Shown: positions 31,476 through 42,079, numbered from the stretch's first letter. The stretch is DNA of 64,000 nucleotides from Mycobacteroides chelonae CCUG 47445 (GCF_001632805.1 NZ_CP007220.1:4216001-4280000), one strand, 5' to 3'. Made by a program: numbers and translations. The notes: generated by a model not told the origin, from the sequence alone.

Positions 31476-31479
<4 letters not shown>
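30049..31479 (+). CDS. ramB: RamB, regulator of acetate/glyoxylate metabolism
   Basis: 476 residues. N-terminal XRE-type helix-turn-helix at about 8-60 (RGFSQAALAQMLEISPSYL), an ImmA/IrrE-like middle with AELAYLEYG, and a C-terminal ScfR-type sensing domain ending with a Cys cluster (C435, C438, C443). It is nearly collinear with M. tuberculosis RamB (Rv0465c), which controls isocitrate lyase and itself in response to acetate or fatty-acid carbon. Start: GTG at 30049 gives the family N-terminus SKTYVGGRLRQL; the longer frame to 29938 reads through the promoter. There is no ribosome site but TACGCT lies 7 nt upstream, so leaderless. The CMD gene downstream overlaps by 4 nt. Confidence 0.94.
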
Positions 31480-33416
<1,937 letters not shown>

Positions 33417-33423
33417 AAAAGCC

Positions 33424-33453
33424 ACGGTAGAACCTGGAGTCAACTCCAGGTCA
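33424..33453 (-). promoter_or_regulatory. MerR-type promoter/operator
   Basis: Perfect palindrome ACCTGGAGT-CA-ACTCCAGGT at 33432-33451. On the minus strand it sits between -35 TTGACC (33453-33448) and -10 TACCGT (33429-33424), with a spacer of about 18 nt, the over-long spacer typical of MerR-activated promoters. It drives the regulator and the aldo/keto reductase. Confidence 0.8.
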
Positions 33454-33520
33454 AGTGAAGATTCTGCGCAGCGCGCCACGAAAGTCCGCGCTGGTACCGG
33501 CGACGGCGCCACGGGGGCCG

Positions 33521-33549
33521 TTGACACGTCCCGGATGCCGCCTCACCAT
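33521..33549 (+). promoter_or_regulatory. Candidate promoter of the permease-flavoenzyme operon
   Basis: TTGACA (33521-33526) with a 17 nt spacer to CACCAT (33544-33549). The predicted transcription start is the A of ATG at 33556, the start of a nine-codon reading frame. Confidence 0.45.
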
Positions 33550-33555
33550 CGGAGC

Positions 33556-33582
33556 ATGCGCTTGGCCGAGGACTGTAGGTAG
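33556..33582 (+). CDS. Candidate leaderless leader peptide (MRLAEDCR)
   Basis: Eight codons plus stop, starting exactly where the promoter at 33521-33549 should initiate. The seventh codon is Cys (TGT), close to the stop. Imperfectly complementary GGCGCGCG/CGCGCTGCC segments follow the stop codon, before the permease ATG at 33648. In mycobacteria, short Cys-containing leaderless ORFs control sulfur genes by attenuation (established for other loci). This one is suggested only by position, promoter spacing and the sulfur-like operon behind it. Confidence 0.35.
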   Translation: MRLAEDCR

Positions 33583-33647
33583 GCGCGCGATTTCGTTTGC
33601 GCGCTGCCTGTTTCAGCTCACCTCCCGCCAAACGAAGGTTTCTCCGC

Positions 33648-35180
33648 ATGTCCGCTTCCGCCCATCAGCTCACCGTCAACGGCAGATCCCTTCAGAACGC
33701 CGAATCTCACGGCCTCGAGCGCGACGCCGTCGGGTCCTGGGGCGTCTTCGCACAGGGATTGGCAGCGGCAGCCCCCAGTGTCGCGGTCGCAACGGTACCG
33801 TTTTCCCTGTTCGTAGCGGCCGGCAAGGGTGCCGCCTGGGCCGCGGTGATCGGCCTGGTGGCGGTGATTCTGATCGCCACCACCATCAGCTTTCAAGCCA
33901 AACGGACCGTGTCCTCGGGGTCGCTCGGCACGTATGCCGGCAATGGATTGGGCCCCGGTGCCGCGTATGCCGCCGGATTCAGCCTGCTCATCGGATACAT
34001 CACCTTCGCGACCACCGGCACTCTCGGCGGCGTGCTGTACTTCGAATACTTCCTTGACGCAATCGGAATCCGCTCGGAGGCAACACTCTTCAAACTCACG
34101 CTGGTCGCCGTCGTCGTCGCGGTCGCCGTCTATCTGCCCTACCGCGGTGTCTCCATCTCCGCGAAATATGAGCTCGTCTTCGAAATCATCGCCACCGCAC
34201 TGATCTTGATCATCATTGTGGCCTCGTATGTCAGCTACGGCTGGCGCATCGACACCGAGCAGTGGTCGCTGTCCAACTTGGGTAATAGCACCACCTTCAT
34301 CGCGGCGGTCACCGCGGTCGGTGCGTACGCGGGATTCGAGAGCGTCGCGTCCCTCGGCGCCGAATCACGCGACGCGCACCGCACCATTGCCCGCTCCCTG
34401 CTGCGCGTGGTGCTGATCATCGGCGTCCTCTACATCCTGGCCACATACCCGCAGATCCTGCAATTCCGGAACATCGACGGCGACAGCGCGATACTCCCCC
34501 AGGTCGCTACGAATTCCGGTGTGGCATGGTCGATCTACCCGATTAGCCTGGCGGTGACCATCGCGTTCATCGTGTTCGTCACCGCCGTCATCAACTCAGC
34601 GGCGCGCGGGCTGTTCACCCTGGCCCACGAGGGAGCGCTTCCAGCGACACTCGCCAGGGTCCACCCGGTCTACAAGACCCCCGTCGCCGGCATCTTCCTC
34701 ATCGGCATCATCGCGGCAGCCTTCTCCATCACCGCCACCCTCAGCTCGGTAGGCCGCTTGGTGTTCGACGTGTACGGAAACTACGTGGCCAACTGGGGCT
34801 TTCTCACCAGCTATCTGCTGGTGGTGGTGGCCACCCCGATCTGGCTGTACCGCATCAGAGCACTCACGCCCGCGCGGCTGGCGGTGTCGATAGCGGCCAC
34901 CCTGGCCATCGGGTATGTGATCTTCAGCAATTTCTACCCGGTCCCCGCTTTTCCGTTCAACATCCTGCCGCTCATCTTCGGCGCCATACTGCTGGCCGGG
35001 CTGCTGCGCTACTGGTTCTTGCGAGCCCGGCGACCCGAAGTCGCAGCCCGGATCGGTTCCATCCAAACACTTTCCGATTCCGAGAAGGAACGGCTGACCG
35101 AGCTCGGCATCCTCGAAGTGCTGCATGAGGAACCGGCCGTCGAACCCAAAACCGCCGATTCAGGAGTTCTCGTCAAATGA
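33648..35180 (+). CDS. APC-superfamily amino acid permease
   Basis: 510 residues, twelve or more predicted membrane helices, amino acid-polyamine-organocation superfamily. The first helix contains the usual Gly-rich stretch (FAQGLAAAAPSVAVAT) and helix 6-7 region has AYAGFESVASLGAESRDAHRTI, the FExxAxLGEE-like signature. It presumably imports an amino acid or its derivative through the inner membrane. ATG at 33648 has GAAGG 8-12 nt upstream; the frame extends further but only through the leader region. Its stop overlaps the next gene (ATGA), making it the first full gene of a four-gene operon. Substrate unknown; linked flavoenzymes suggest a sulfur-containing or otherwise modified amino acid. 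Confidence 0.85.
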   Translation: MSASAHQLTVNGRSLQNAESHGLERDAVGSWGVFAQGLAAAAPSVAVATVPFSLFVAAGKGAAWAAVIGLVAVILIATTISFQAKRTVSSGSLGTYAGNGLGPGAAYAAGFSLLIGYITFATTGTLGGVLYFEYFLDAIGIRSEATLFKLTLVAVVVAVAVYLPYRGVSISAKYELVFEIIATALILIIIVASYVSYGWRIDTEQWSLSNLGNSTTFIAAVTAVGAYAGFESVASLGAESRDAHRTIARSLLRVVLIIGVLYILATYPQILQFRNIDGDSAILPQVATNSGVAWSIYPISLAVTIAFIVFVTAVINSAARGLFTLAHEGALPATLARVHPVYKTPVAGIFLIGIIAAAFSITATLSSVGRLVFDVYGNYVANWGFLTSYLLVVVATPIWLYRIRALTPARLAVSIAATLAIGYVIFSNFYPVPAFPFNILPLIFGAILLAGLLRYWFLRARRPEVAARIGSIQTLSDSEKERLTELGILEVLHEEPAVEPKTADSGVLVK

Positions 35181-36436
35181 CCACCGTCGCCTCCTCGCCC
35201 ACCCGCGCCTACCTGGGAGTTGGCGACACTGAATTCGCCGCGTGGACGCGGGTCGCCCGACGCGTCGCCGAGGAACTGGCAGCTACCGCGCTGGAAAGAG
35301 ATCGTGCCAACCAGAACCCCATCGCCGAGATCGGACTGTTGCGCGAGCACGGGCTACTGTCCTTCGCCACGGCCCACGAATTCGGTGGTGCCGGAGGAAG
35401 TCTGACGCAGGCGCTGCAACTCAGCCGGATCATCGCGGCAGCCGACGGGTCCATCGGCCAGCTGCTGGTCTACCACTACTCCAACGGCGTGTGGACCCAT
35501 ATCCTCGGGTCTGCGGCCCAACGTGAACACATCGCGCGCGGAGTCGGCGAGCACGGCTGGTTCCAGGGCAGTGTCAGCAATCCACGAGATCCGGGCATCA
35601 CGGTAACCCCGACAGCGCAGGGATACCTGGTCAACGGCAAGCGCACCTTTGCGACCGGGGTCGCGGTGGCCGACCTGATCACCGTGCTGTTCTACGAACA
35701 GGAGCCGATCAACGCGATCATCCCCCGCGACCGGGAAGGCCTGCGGTTCAACGACGATTGGGACAACCTCGGGCAGCGGCTCACCGCAAGCGGCAGCGTC
35801 GAATTCGACAATGTGCTGCTACGCCACGACGAGGTGCTCACCGGTCTCGAGGAGTACGGTGACCGCCGCGAGCTCCGCGACGGACTGCGGGCATTGTTCA
35901 GCCAGTTGATCTTCGTCCACCTCTATCTCGGGATCGCCGAGGGCGCACTCTCCGCCGGCGTCACCTACATCAGGGACAAGGGCCGTCCATGGCCCGAAGC
36001 GCATTCCACGGAGGTCACCGAGGACCCGTACCACCAGCAGCTGCTGGGGCGTCTGTCCGCAGGGGTGGCCGCCGGGATCGCCCTGGCCGATGCGGTGACA
36101 CGAGAGTTCGAACAGACCCTGGCGTCCGGACACGAACTGTCAGCGGACCGGTGGGGTGCGCTGGCGATTCGCGTCGACCAGGCCAAGTCCATCGCCACCG
36201 AGGTAGCCTTGGATGTGACGCACAACATCTTCCAGGCCACAGGGGCCCGCTCGACGGCGAATTCCGTTGGACTGGATATCTATTGGCGCAACGCCCGCAC
36301 GCACACCACTCACGATCCGCTGCCCTACCGGCAACGCGAGATCGGCCGATATCTGTTGACCGGTGAGTGGCCGTCACCGCGCAGCCTCAACGGGCTGGGA
36401 GGCCTCGCCGAGACGACACAGGGCAAGCGATCGTGA
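35177..36436 (+). CDS. DszC/SfnB-like acyl-CoA dehydrogenase-fold flavin monooxygenase
   Basis: 419 residues, close in length and sequence to dibenzothiophene monooxygenase DszC (417): shared features include ERDRA, REHGLLSFATAHEFGG, AAADGSIGQLLVYH, NDDWDNLGQRLTASGS, QLIFVHLYLGIAEGAL and FWRN-like YWRNARTHTTHDP near the C-terminus. DszC-type proteins use reduced FMN and oxygen to oxidise sulfur or amine groups, unlike true acyl-CoA dehydrogenases, which have a catalytic Glu/Asp not seen here. It probably performs an oxygenation in sulfur or nitrogen scavenging. It needs a flavin reductase, which is not encoded in the window. ATG overlaps the permease stop; its stop overlaps the acetyltransferase GTG (GTGA). 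Confidence 0.82.
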   Translation: MTTVASSPTRAYLGVGDTEFAAWTRVARRVAEELAATALERDRANQNPIAEIGLLREHGLLSFATAHEFGGAGGSLTQALQLSRIIAAADGSIGQLLVYHYSNGVWTHILGSAAQREHIARGVGEHGWFQGSVSNPRDPGITVTPTAQGYLVNGKRTFATGVAVADLITVLFYEQEPINAIIPRDREGLRFNDDWDNLGQRLTASGSVEFDNVLLRHDEVLTGLEEYGDRRELRDGLRALFSQLIFVHLYLGIAEGALSAGVTYIRDKGRPWPEAHSTEVTEDPYHQQLLGRLSAGVAAGIALADAVTREFEQTLASGHELSADRWGALAIRVDQAKSIATEVALDVTHNIFQATGARSTANSVGLDIYWRNARTHTTHDPLPYRQREIGRYLLTGEWPSPRSLNGLGGLAETTQGKRS

Positions 36437-37614
36437 CGGATATCCGCTTCCTCCAGACCTCCGAGGAGCGTGAGCGTGCCTTCACGGTGTTCTGGCGGGC
36501 CATGGTTGGGCTGCCACCCCTGGGTGATCTCGCGATCGACGGATTGCTAGAACCCGGGCGGTATTTGGGAGCGTTCGACGGCACCGAGCTTGTCGGCGGG
36601 GCCGATTCCTACACCAGCTGGCTGACTGTCCCCGGCGGTTCGCGGGTTCCACACGCGGCCGTCACACATATCGGCGTACTACCCACCCACACCCGGCGCG
36701 GAATCCTCACTACGTTGGTCTCGCGACAGCTCACCGATATCGCGGGACGAGGCGCGGTAGTCGCCAGCCTGCGCGCCTCCGAAGCGGTGATATACCGACG
36801 CTTCGGCTACGGGGTGGCGACCAGCAGCGCAACCTATCGCATTCAGCGGCGACGGGCCCGGCCACACAGCCCCATCGATTCCGGTCCGATCACGCTGCTC
36901 GACGCGGCAGCGTCACCTGAGGTGCTCGCCGCGATCTACGATCGTGCGGCATGGACCGGGGCCGTGGCACGCCCACCGCAATGGTGGCGACTACACGAGC
37001 TGATCGATGCGTCGGCCCCGGGCAAGCCATACGTGGTCACTCATCCGGACGGCTACGTGAGATACCGCCCGCATGACACCGCCGAGTGGTTCGCCAGTAA
37101 TGCACGCACCATATCCGTCGACGATCTTGTCGTGCATAGCGATGACGCCTACCGCGCGCTGGTCGGTCACCTGTTGGATCTGGACCTTGTCGATGTCATC
37201 GAGCTCGGCCCGCGCCCCGTCGATGACCCGCTCCCCCACCTGGTGACCGATCCCCGCTCGGTGACGCTCACCGGCGTCCGCGACGAGACCTGGCTACGGC
37301 TTGTCGATGTCGAGGCGGCATTGGCAGCGCGCACCTATGCGGACAAGGCACCGGTGGTGATCGAGGTACACGACGACCTGTTGCCACACAACTCGGCGCG
37401 GTTCGCGGTGGGGGCGGACAAGGTTCGGCGTACCCAACACACCCCCGATGTGTCACTCGATATCGCTGTCCTCGGTTCGGTGTATCTCGGTGGAAATTCG
37501 TGGACGCAACTGGCTCGCGCCGGACTGGTGTCCGCGCAGTCAACGGGGGCGATCACCTCGGCTGATGCCCTGTTCTCTACCGGTGCAAAGCCTTTCGCCG
37601 GCACCAACTTCTAG
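36433..37614 (+). CDS. Eis-like GNAT N-acetyltransferase
   Basis: 393 residues, two GNAT-like domains plus an SCP2-like C-terminal region, the layout of Eis. The acetyl-CoA site is visible in THIGVLPTHTRRGILTTLV (about 78-96). IYRRFGYGVA contains the Tyr that serves as general acid in Eis, and the protein ends in Phe, whose carboxylate is the general base in Eis. GTG at 36433 overlaps the preceding stop (GTGA); the frame to 36367 is not used. Known Eis enzymes acetylate amines, including aminoglycosides. Embedded in this operon it more likely N-acetylates the imported amino compound before oxidation, but off-target aminoglycoside acetylation is possible. Confidence 0.82.
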   Translation: MTDIRFLQTSEERERAFTVFWRAMVGLPPLGDLAIDGLLEPGRYLGAFDGTELVGGADSYTSWLTVPGGSRVPHAAVTHIGVLPTHTRRGILTTLVSRQLTDIAGRGAVVASLRASEAVIYRRFGYGVATSSATYRIQRRRARPHSPIDSGPITLLDAAASPEVLAAIYDRAAWTGAVARPPQWWRLHELIDASAPGKPYVVTHPDGYVRYRPHDTAEWFASNARTISVDDLVVHSDDAYRALVGHLLDLDLVDVIELGPRPVDDPLPHLVTDPRSVTLTGVRDETWLRLVDVEAALAARTYADKAPVVIEVHDDLLPHNSARFAVGADKVRRTQHTPDVSLDIAVLGSVYLGGNSWTQLARAGLVSAQSTGAITSADALFSTGAKPFAGTNF

Positions 37615-37623
37615 GAGCGCACT

Positions 37624-38952
37624 GTGACTGATGGTCTTCGCCAACTTCACCTCCTTGCCTTCGGCAATGTGCGCTCGGGCGGCGCGTGGCGACTTCCCGG
37701 CGTGCGGAACGGTCCCGCGAATCAGCTCGATACCCTGGTCGCCACCGCGAAAGCAGCCGAGGCGGCCAAGTTCGATGCCATCTTCTTCGCCGACGGCCTC
37801 AACTTCGGCCCGGAAGCCACCTGGGCGCACAAGTCCACCGAGGACTTCGAACCACTCACTGCCACCTCATACCTGGCCGCCGTCACCGAACGCCTCGGCC
37901 TGGTCGTCACCGGATCATCGACCTTTCAACCGCCGTATCACCTAGCGCGCCAACTACTATCGCTGGACCACCTCAGCGCGGGACGCGCCGGGTGGAACCT
38001 GGTGACGAGCTTCGCGCAGGCGGCAGCCGCCAACTTCGGTGATCGTGGCTTCCTCCCGCACGATGAGCGCTACCGTTTGGCGGAGGAAACTCTCCAGGTC
38101 GTGAGGGCACTCTGGCATTCCCTGGAGGCGGACACCGTCATCGAGGACCGCGCGACCGGAATCTACAACGATGTCAACAAAATTCACGTGACCAATCACG
38201 ACGGTGAGTTCCACAAGGTCAAGGGCCCACTGGGCGTCACACCCTCCCGGCAGGGGCAGCCGGTGATCTTTCAGGCCGGATCTTCCACTACAGGTAGAGC
38301 GTTCGCCGCCAAAAATGCTGAAGTTGTCTTCACCGGGCAGACTGATATCGACCGAGCGAAGAGCTTCTATCGACAGCTCCACGACGAAGCCCGCGCCTCC
38401 GGACGGTCCTCGCTGCCCTTGGTCACTCCGTCACTCGGCGTCGTTGTCGGTTCCACCGAGGCCGAAGCGCATGCCACGGAAAGCACTGTCTATGAACACT
38501 TCATCCCCGAATATCAGGCGGGATGGCTCCTCGAAGTGGATGTCAACGTCATCGGCGCCGACCTGGACGGTCCCGTGCCCGCGTCCGCGTTCCCGGACAG
38601 CACCGAGACTCATCAAACCGCACTCGCCGGATACAAACACCTTGCCACCGTGGGCAATCCAACAGTTCGCGAGTTCCTCTACCGTACCCTGAACGCGTTT
38701 GGCACTCGCTTTGTCGGTTCCGCGGAACAGGTGGCCGATCAGATCGAACTGTGGTTCACCGAAGGTGCGGCCGATGGATTCATTCTGAGCACTTCGGGGC
38801 TGCCCGGCCAGTTTGAACTGTTCACCGAACAGGTGGTGCCAATCTTGGTGCGCCGGGGCCTCTTCCGCGCCGAATACACCGGAGCCACACTGCGCGACCA
38901 CCTGGCCTTGCCCTGGCCCGCCCCGGTGCGTACACCCGCTCTGCTTGCCTGA
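37624..38952 (+). CDS. NtaA/SnaA/DszA-family FMN-dependent monooxygenase
   Basis: 442 residues, bacterial luciferase-like (alpha/beta)8 flavin monooxygenase of the NtaA/SnaA/SoxA(DszA) group. Hallmarks: HLLAFGNVRSGGAWRLP at the front, IFFADGLNFGP, LDHLSAGRAGWNLVTS and QAGSSTTGRAFAAKNAEVVF. Members use FMNH2 and oxygen to cleave C-S or C-N bonds in sulfones, chelators or N-acetylated S-alkylcysteines. GTG at 37624 is preceded by TAGGAG; the gap from the acetyltransferase is only 9 nt. It is the last gene of the operon and converges with canA with 3 nt between stops. The combination with an N-acetyltransferase parallels Bacillus S-alkylcysteine salvage. Confidence 0.88.
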   Translation: MTDGLRQLHLLAFGNVRSGGAWRLPGVRNGPANQLDTLVATAKAAEAAKFDAIFFADGLNFGPEATWAHKSTEDFEPLTATSYLAAVTERLGLVVTGSSTFQPPYHLARQLLSLDHLSAGRAGWNLVTSFAQAAAANFGDRGFLPHDERYRLAEETLQVVRALWHSLEADTVIEDRATGIYNDVNKIHVTNHDGEFHKVKGPLGVTPSRQGQPVIFQAGSSTTGRAFAAKNAEVVFTGQTDIDRAKSFYRQLHDEARASGRSSLPLVTPSLGVVVGSTEAEAHATESTVYEHFIPEYQAGWLLEVDVNVIGADLDGPVPASAFPDSTETHQTALAGYKHLATVGNPTVREFLYRTLNAFGTRFVGSAEQVADQIELWFTEGAADGFILSTSGLPGQFELFTEQVVPILVRRGLFRAEYTGATLRDHLALPWPAPVRTPALLA

Positions 38953-38955
38953 GCG

Positions 38956-39456
38956 CTAATTCTCAGCGGCGACCTCTCGCAGCGTTCCGTCCTTGACGTC
39001 GTAGATGAATCCGCGCACGCTGCCCTTGCGCGGGACAAACGGGTTGGCCTTGATCCGTGCCACGGACTGGCGGACGTCTTCGTCCAGATCGGTGAACGCC
39101 TCGGCCGACCACGGCGGTTTGATACCGGTCTCGTCCTGAATCGAACGTTTGAAGGCGTCGTCGGTGAAGGTCAGCATGCCGCAATCGGTGTGGTGGATGA
39201 GAATGATCTCTTCGGTTCCCAGCAGCCGCTGCGAGATGGCCAATGACCGGATCTCATCCTCGGTGATCACCCCGCCCGCATTGCGGATGACGTGTGCGTC
39301 ACCTTCGTGAAGGCCGAGCAGACCATACGGATTCAGGCGTGCATCCATGCACGCCACAACCGCGACCTTGCGGCCCGGCGGCAGGGGCAGATCACCCTTG
39401 TCGAAGTGCGCCGCGTAGGCCCGCGCATTGTTCAGCAGCTCGTCAGTGGTCGACAT
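38956..39456 (-). CDS. canA: Beta-carbonic anhydrase
   Basis: 166 residues, nearly collinear with M. tuberculosis Rv1284 (CanA). It hydrates carbon dioxide to bicarbonate in the cytosol. The zinc site is intact: Cys36 with Asp38-Arg40 in VACMDARLN, His89 and Cys92 in HHTDCGMLTF. EAHVIRNAG-like GDAHVIRNAGGV follows as usual. ATG at 39456 is the natural start. It lies alone, convergent with the monooxygenase at 37624 and downstream of (31 nt) an SMI1-family gene on the same strand, with which it may be cotranscribed. In M. tuberculosis the homologue sits next to cysD of sulfate assimilation. Confidence 0.95.
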   Translation of the reverse strand: MSTTDELLNNARAYAAHFDKGDLPLPPGRKVAVVACMDARLNPYGLLGLHEGDAHVIRNAGGVITEDEIRSLAISQRLLGTEEIILIHHTDCGMLTFTDDAFKRSIQDETGIKPPWSAEAFTDLDEDVRQSVARIKANPFVPRKGSVRGFIYDVKDGTLREVAAEN

Positions 39457-39487
39457 GGCGTGAAGCTACGCTCGAGCAATTACATGG

Positions 39488-40627
39488 TCAACGGTTACGA
39501 GCGGTCTGATCCCAGATGTGATCGCACACCCTCAACAAGTACTCACGGACGCAGCCGTACGGCGGATGCCAACCTCCGTTCAACTCAGACATCGCATCGC
39601 GAACCAACCCGCGGACCTCGCCGTCCAAGCCGACAGCAAGTAGCTCGCCGGGCGCAACAGCGAAGGGCACGGCAGAGCTCGAACCCACGATCTGGAGCAC
39701 CGACAGTCGCTCGCGCGTTCGAGGTCCGAACATGGCCACACTTTGACGTTCGAGTTCGTCATGGAATTCCTGCGCGCTGAGAATTCCTTCCCGCCAACGA
39801 CTCCCGTCAAGAATCTGTCCGATGGACAACACCTCGCCGATGTAGCTGCTGGTCAATCCGTTAGTGACTGCCAAGAGTTCCTGGTGTTCGGAATCCAACG
39901 CAGCACCGAGATGCGCTGTCAGCAAGTTCAATTCGGACTGACTGGCGCCGGGACGGCGCTGCGCTGGAGTCACGGACTCGACAAGCGCCGTCAGTTCAGC
40001 GAGCTTCGCGACGATCTCGGCCATCGTCGGTGGTGACGAGCGGATATCGCGCCCCCAGGTTCGGGCATGGGGGCCCATCTCCTGCTCGGCCAGGTACATG
40101 CCCTGCTCAAGATTCTCGTGATGCAGATACGAGTACAGGTCCGGCCACATCGTCCGCGAATCGATGTCGAGCCGGAACACACTTCCCGCTCGTGCTTCGT
40201 CGGACTGCCCGGTGTACAGATAGAGGCAGCCCGCATAGCCGTTGCCGGTGTCGGCGATCGGCACGAACTGGGTCGAATCGTTGCCGACACCCAGGTCATC
40301 GGCGGTATCTGTCTCATCAAACCATTGCGCGATGGTGCGAGCGGTCTCATCCCAACGATCGCCGACACCAATATCGCTGGTGCCCAACAAGTTCGTACTG
40401 AAGTGATAGCTCTCCCAGCCATCAGCCACACCGAGGAACTCACGGTACTGCGGATCTAACGGATGGCCGAGCCGTTCCTCGGTAGCGTGAAGTTGTTCCT
40501 CAGTGGCACCAGGATTTGGGTGGGTCACCGGATACAGTCCGTCGTCCACCGAGGCATGCCGCCGCTTATTGTCGATCATTGCGTCGAGTAGTTGACGCCA
40601 AGCGTGCATTCCAACTGGTTCCGCCAC
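39488..40627 (-). CDS. Tandem SMI1/KNR4-like protein (possible immunity protein)
   Basis: 379 residues with two SMI1/KNR4-like units. The first begins near residue 38 (GATEEQLHATEERLGHPLD, then YREFLGVADGWES) and the second near 217 (GASQSELNLLTAHLGAALD, then HQELLAVTNGLTS), so an internal duplication is visible. No signal peptide or membrane helix: cytosolic. SMI1/KNR4 proteins in bacteria are frequently immunity partners of secreted polymorphic toxins, but many mycobacterial copies are orphans and no toxin gene is adjacent here. GTG at 40627 has GAGGGGGAAAC immediately upstream. It lies between lpdC (54 nt upstream) and canA on the same strand. Confidence 0.75.
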   Translation of the reverse strand: MAEPVGMHAWRQLLDAMIDNKRRHASVDDGLYPVTHPNPGATEEQLHATEERLGHPLDPQYREFLGVADGWESYHFSTNLLGTSDIGVGDRWDETARTIAQWFDETDTADDLGVGNDSTQFVPIADTGNGYAGCLYLYTGQSDEARAGSVFRLDIDSRTMWPDLYSYLHHENLEQGMYLAEQEMGPHARTWGRDIRSSPPTMAEIVAKLAELTALVESVTPAQRRPGASQSELNLLTAHLGAALDSEHQELLAVTNGLTSSYIGEVLSIGQILDGSRWREGILSAQEFHDELERQSVAMFGPRTRERLSVLQIVGSSSAVPFAVAPGELLAVGLDGEVRGLVRDAMSELNGGWHPPYGCVREYLLRVCDHIWDQTARNR

Positions 40628-40681
40628 GTTTCCCCCTCTACCAGCCAGCAGATTACGACGGGCCCCCCGGCCCGTGCCGGA

Positions 40682-42079
40682 TCAGAAGTTGATCATGTGC
40701 CCGGCAAGTCCATGGAACGCCTCCTGCAGCGCCTCGGACAGCGTCGGGTGGGTGTGCACGTTACGAGTCAGCTCGTTGACGGTCAGATCCCATTTCTGCG
40801 CGAGCGTCAGCTCGGGCAGAAGCTCGGAAACGTCAGGACCGATCAGGTGCCCGCCGATCAATTCGCCGTACTTGGCATCGGCGATCAGCTTCACGAATCC
40901 GGTCGGATCGGCGAGGCCATGCGCCTTGCCATTCGCGGTGAAGGGGAACTTCGCGACCTTGACATCGTATCCCTCGGCGCGGGCCTGCTCCTCGGTGAGC
41001 CCGAAGCTGGCAACCTGGGGCTGGCAGAAGGTCGCCCGCGGCATCATCCGGTAGTCGCCCAGCTCCAATGTTTCTGCACCGGCGATTGTTTCGGCGGCGA
41101 CAACAGCCTGCGCCTCGGCGACGTGAGCCAGCTGCAGCTTGGAGGTGACGTCACCGATCGCGTAGATGTGCGGCACGTTGGTGCGCATCCGCTCGTCAAT
41201 GGCGATCGCGCCGCGGTCGGTCAGCGCGACACCCGTCGTGTCCAGGCCAAAGCCCTCGACGTTCGGCGCAAATCCGATGGCTTGCAACACCTTGTCGGCG
41301 ACGAGCTCGCTCTCCTGCCCGTCCTTGCTGACCTTGACCGTGACCTGCGAGCCATTGTCGGTGATCGACTCGACCTTGGTGCCCGTCAGGATCTTCACGC
41401 CCAGCTTCTTGTACTGCTTCTCGATCTCCTTGGACACCTCGGCGTCCTCGTTGGGCAGCGCGCGCGGCAGGAATTCGACGATGGTGACGTCCACGCCGTA
41501 GTTCTTGAGGACGTATGCGAACTCCATACCGATGGCCCCGGCGCCCGCGATGATGATCGATCCGGGCAGCTCGCGGGTCATGATCTGCTTCTCGTAGGTG
41601 ACCACGTTCTCCGAGAGCGAGGTCCCGGGCACGAGCCGCACACTGCTACCGGTGGCGATGATCACATTGGAGAAGGTCAGCGTCTCGGTGGCACCGTCAG
41701 CCTTCTTGACCGCCAAGGTGTTGGCGTCGGTGAAGGTACCCACGCCTTCATATTCGGTGATCTTGTTCTTCTTCATCAGGAAGTGCACACCGGCCACACG
41801 CCCCTCGGCGACCTTACGGCTGCGGTCGAACGCGGCACCGAAATCGAACGTGGCCTCACCGCTGATGCCGAATGTCTTGGCTTCCTTGGTGAAAATGTGG
41901 GCCAGCTCCGCATTACGCAGCAGCGCCTTGGACGGGATACACCCGACATTGAGGCAGACTCCGCCCCAATACTTCTCCTCAACGATGGCTGTGGTCAGGC
42001 CCAACTGGGCTGCGCGAATAGCCGCGACATAGCCACCGGGACCGGCTCCGAGAACGACGACGTCATAGTGTGCAGTCAC
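40682..42079 (-). CDS. lpdC: Dihydrolipoamide dehydrogenase
   Basis: 465 residues, matching M. tuberculosis LpdC (Rv0462). This FAD-dependent disulfide reductase is the E3 component of pyruvate dehydrogenase and part of peroxynitrite reductase/peroxidase in mycobacteria. FAD-binding [10 protein letters not shown] at 11-20, redox pair Cys42/Cys47 in [16 protein letters not shown]-binding [10 protein letters not shown], second FAD motif YAIGDVTS and C-terminal catalytic HTHPTLSE (His444, Glu449). I use the GTG at 42079: AGGGTGGAG lies just upstream and the N-terminus then matches the family; GTG at 42088 is the alternative. RamB lies 9 kb away; in M. tuberculosis the two are neighbours. Confidence 0.96.
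   Translation of the reverse strand: MTAHYDVVVLGAGPGGYVAAIRAAQLGLTTAIVEEKYWGGVCLNVGCIPSKALLRNAELAHIFTKEAKTFGISGEATFDFGAAFDRSRKVAEGRVAGVHFLMKKNKITEYEGVGTFTDANTLAVKKADGATETLTFSNVIIATGSSVRLVPGTSLSENVVTYEKQIMTRELPGSIIIAGAGAIGMEFAYVLKNYGVDVTIVEFLPRALPNEDAEVSKEIEKQYKKLGVKILTGTKVESITDNGSQVTVKVSKDGQESELVADKVLQAIGFAPNVEGFGLDTTGVALTDRGAIAIDERMRTNVPHIYAIGDVTSKLQLAHVAEAQAVVAAETIAGAETLELGDYRMMPRATFCQPQVASFGLTEEQARAEGYDVKVAKFPFTANGKAHGLADPTGFVKLIADAKYGELIGGHLIGPDVSELLPELTLAQKWDLTVNELTRNVHTHPTLSEALQEAFHGLAGHMINF

Noticed and set aside
33480..33647. SAM or other sulfur riboswitch in front of the permease operon
   Set aside because: I looked for a SAM-type core or a long conserved stem and found none; the short leader ORF is a better candidate.
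33455..34057. 200-codon plus-strand frame overlapping the permease start
   Set aside because: Basic, low-complexity and out of frame with the permease; the DNA before 33648 looks like promoter and leader.
36433..37614. Calling the GNAT gene eis itself (drug resistance gene)
   Set aside because: It has Eis layout, but its operon position points to another role and there may be several Eis-like paralogues in this group; the symbol is not justified.
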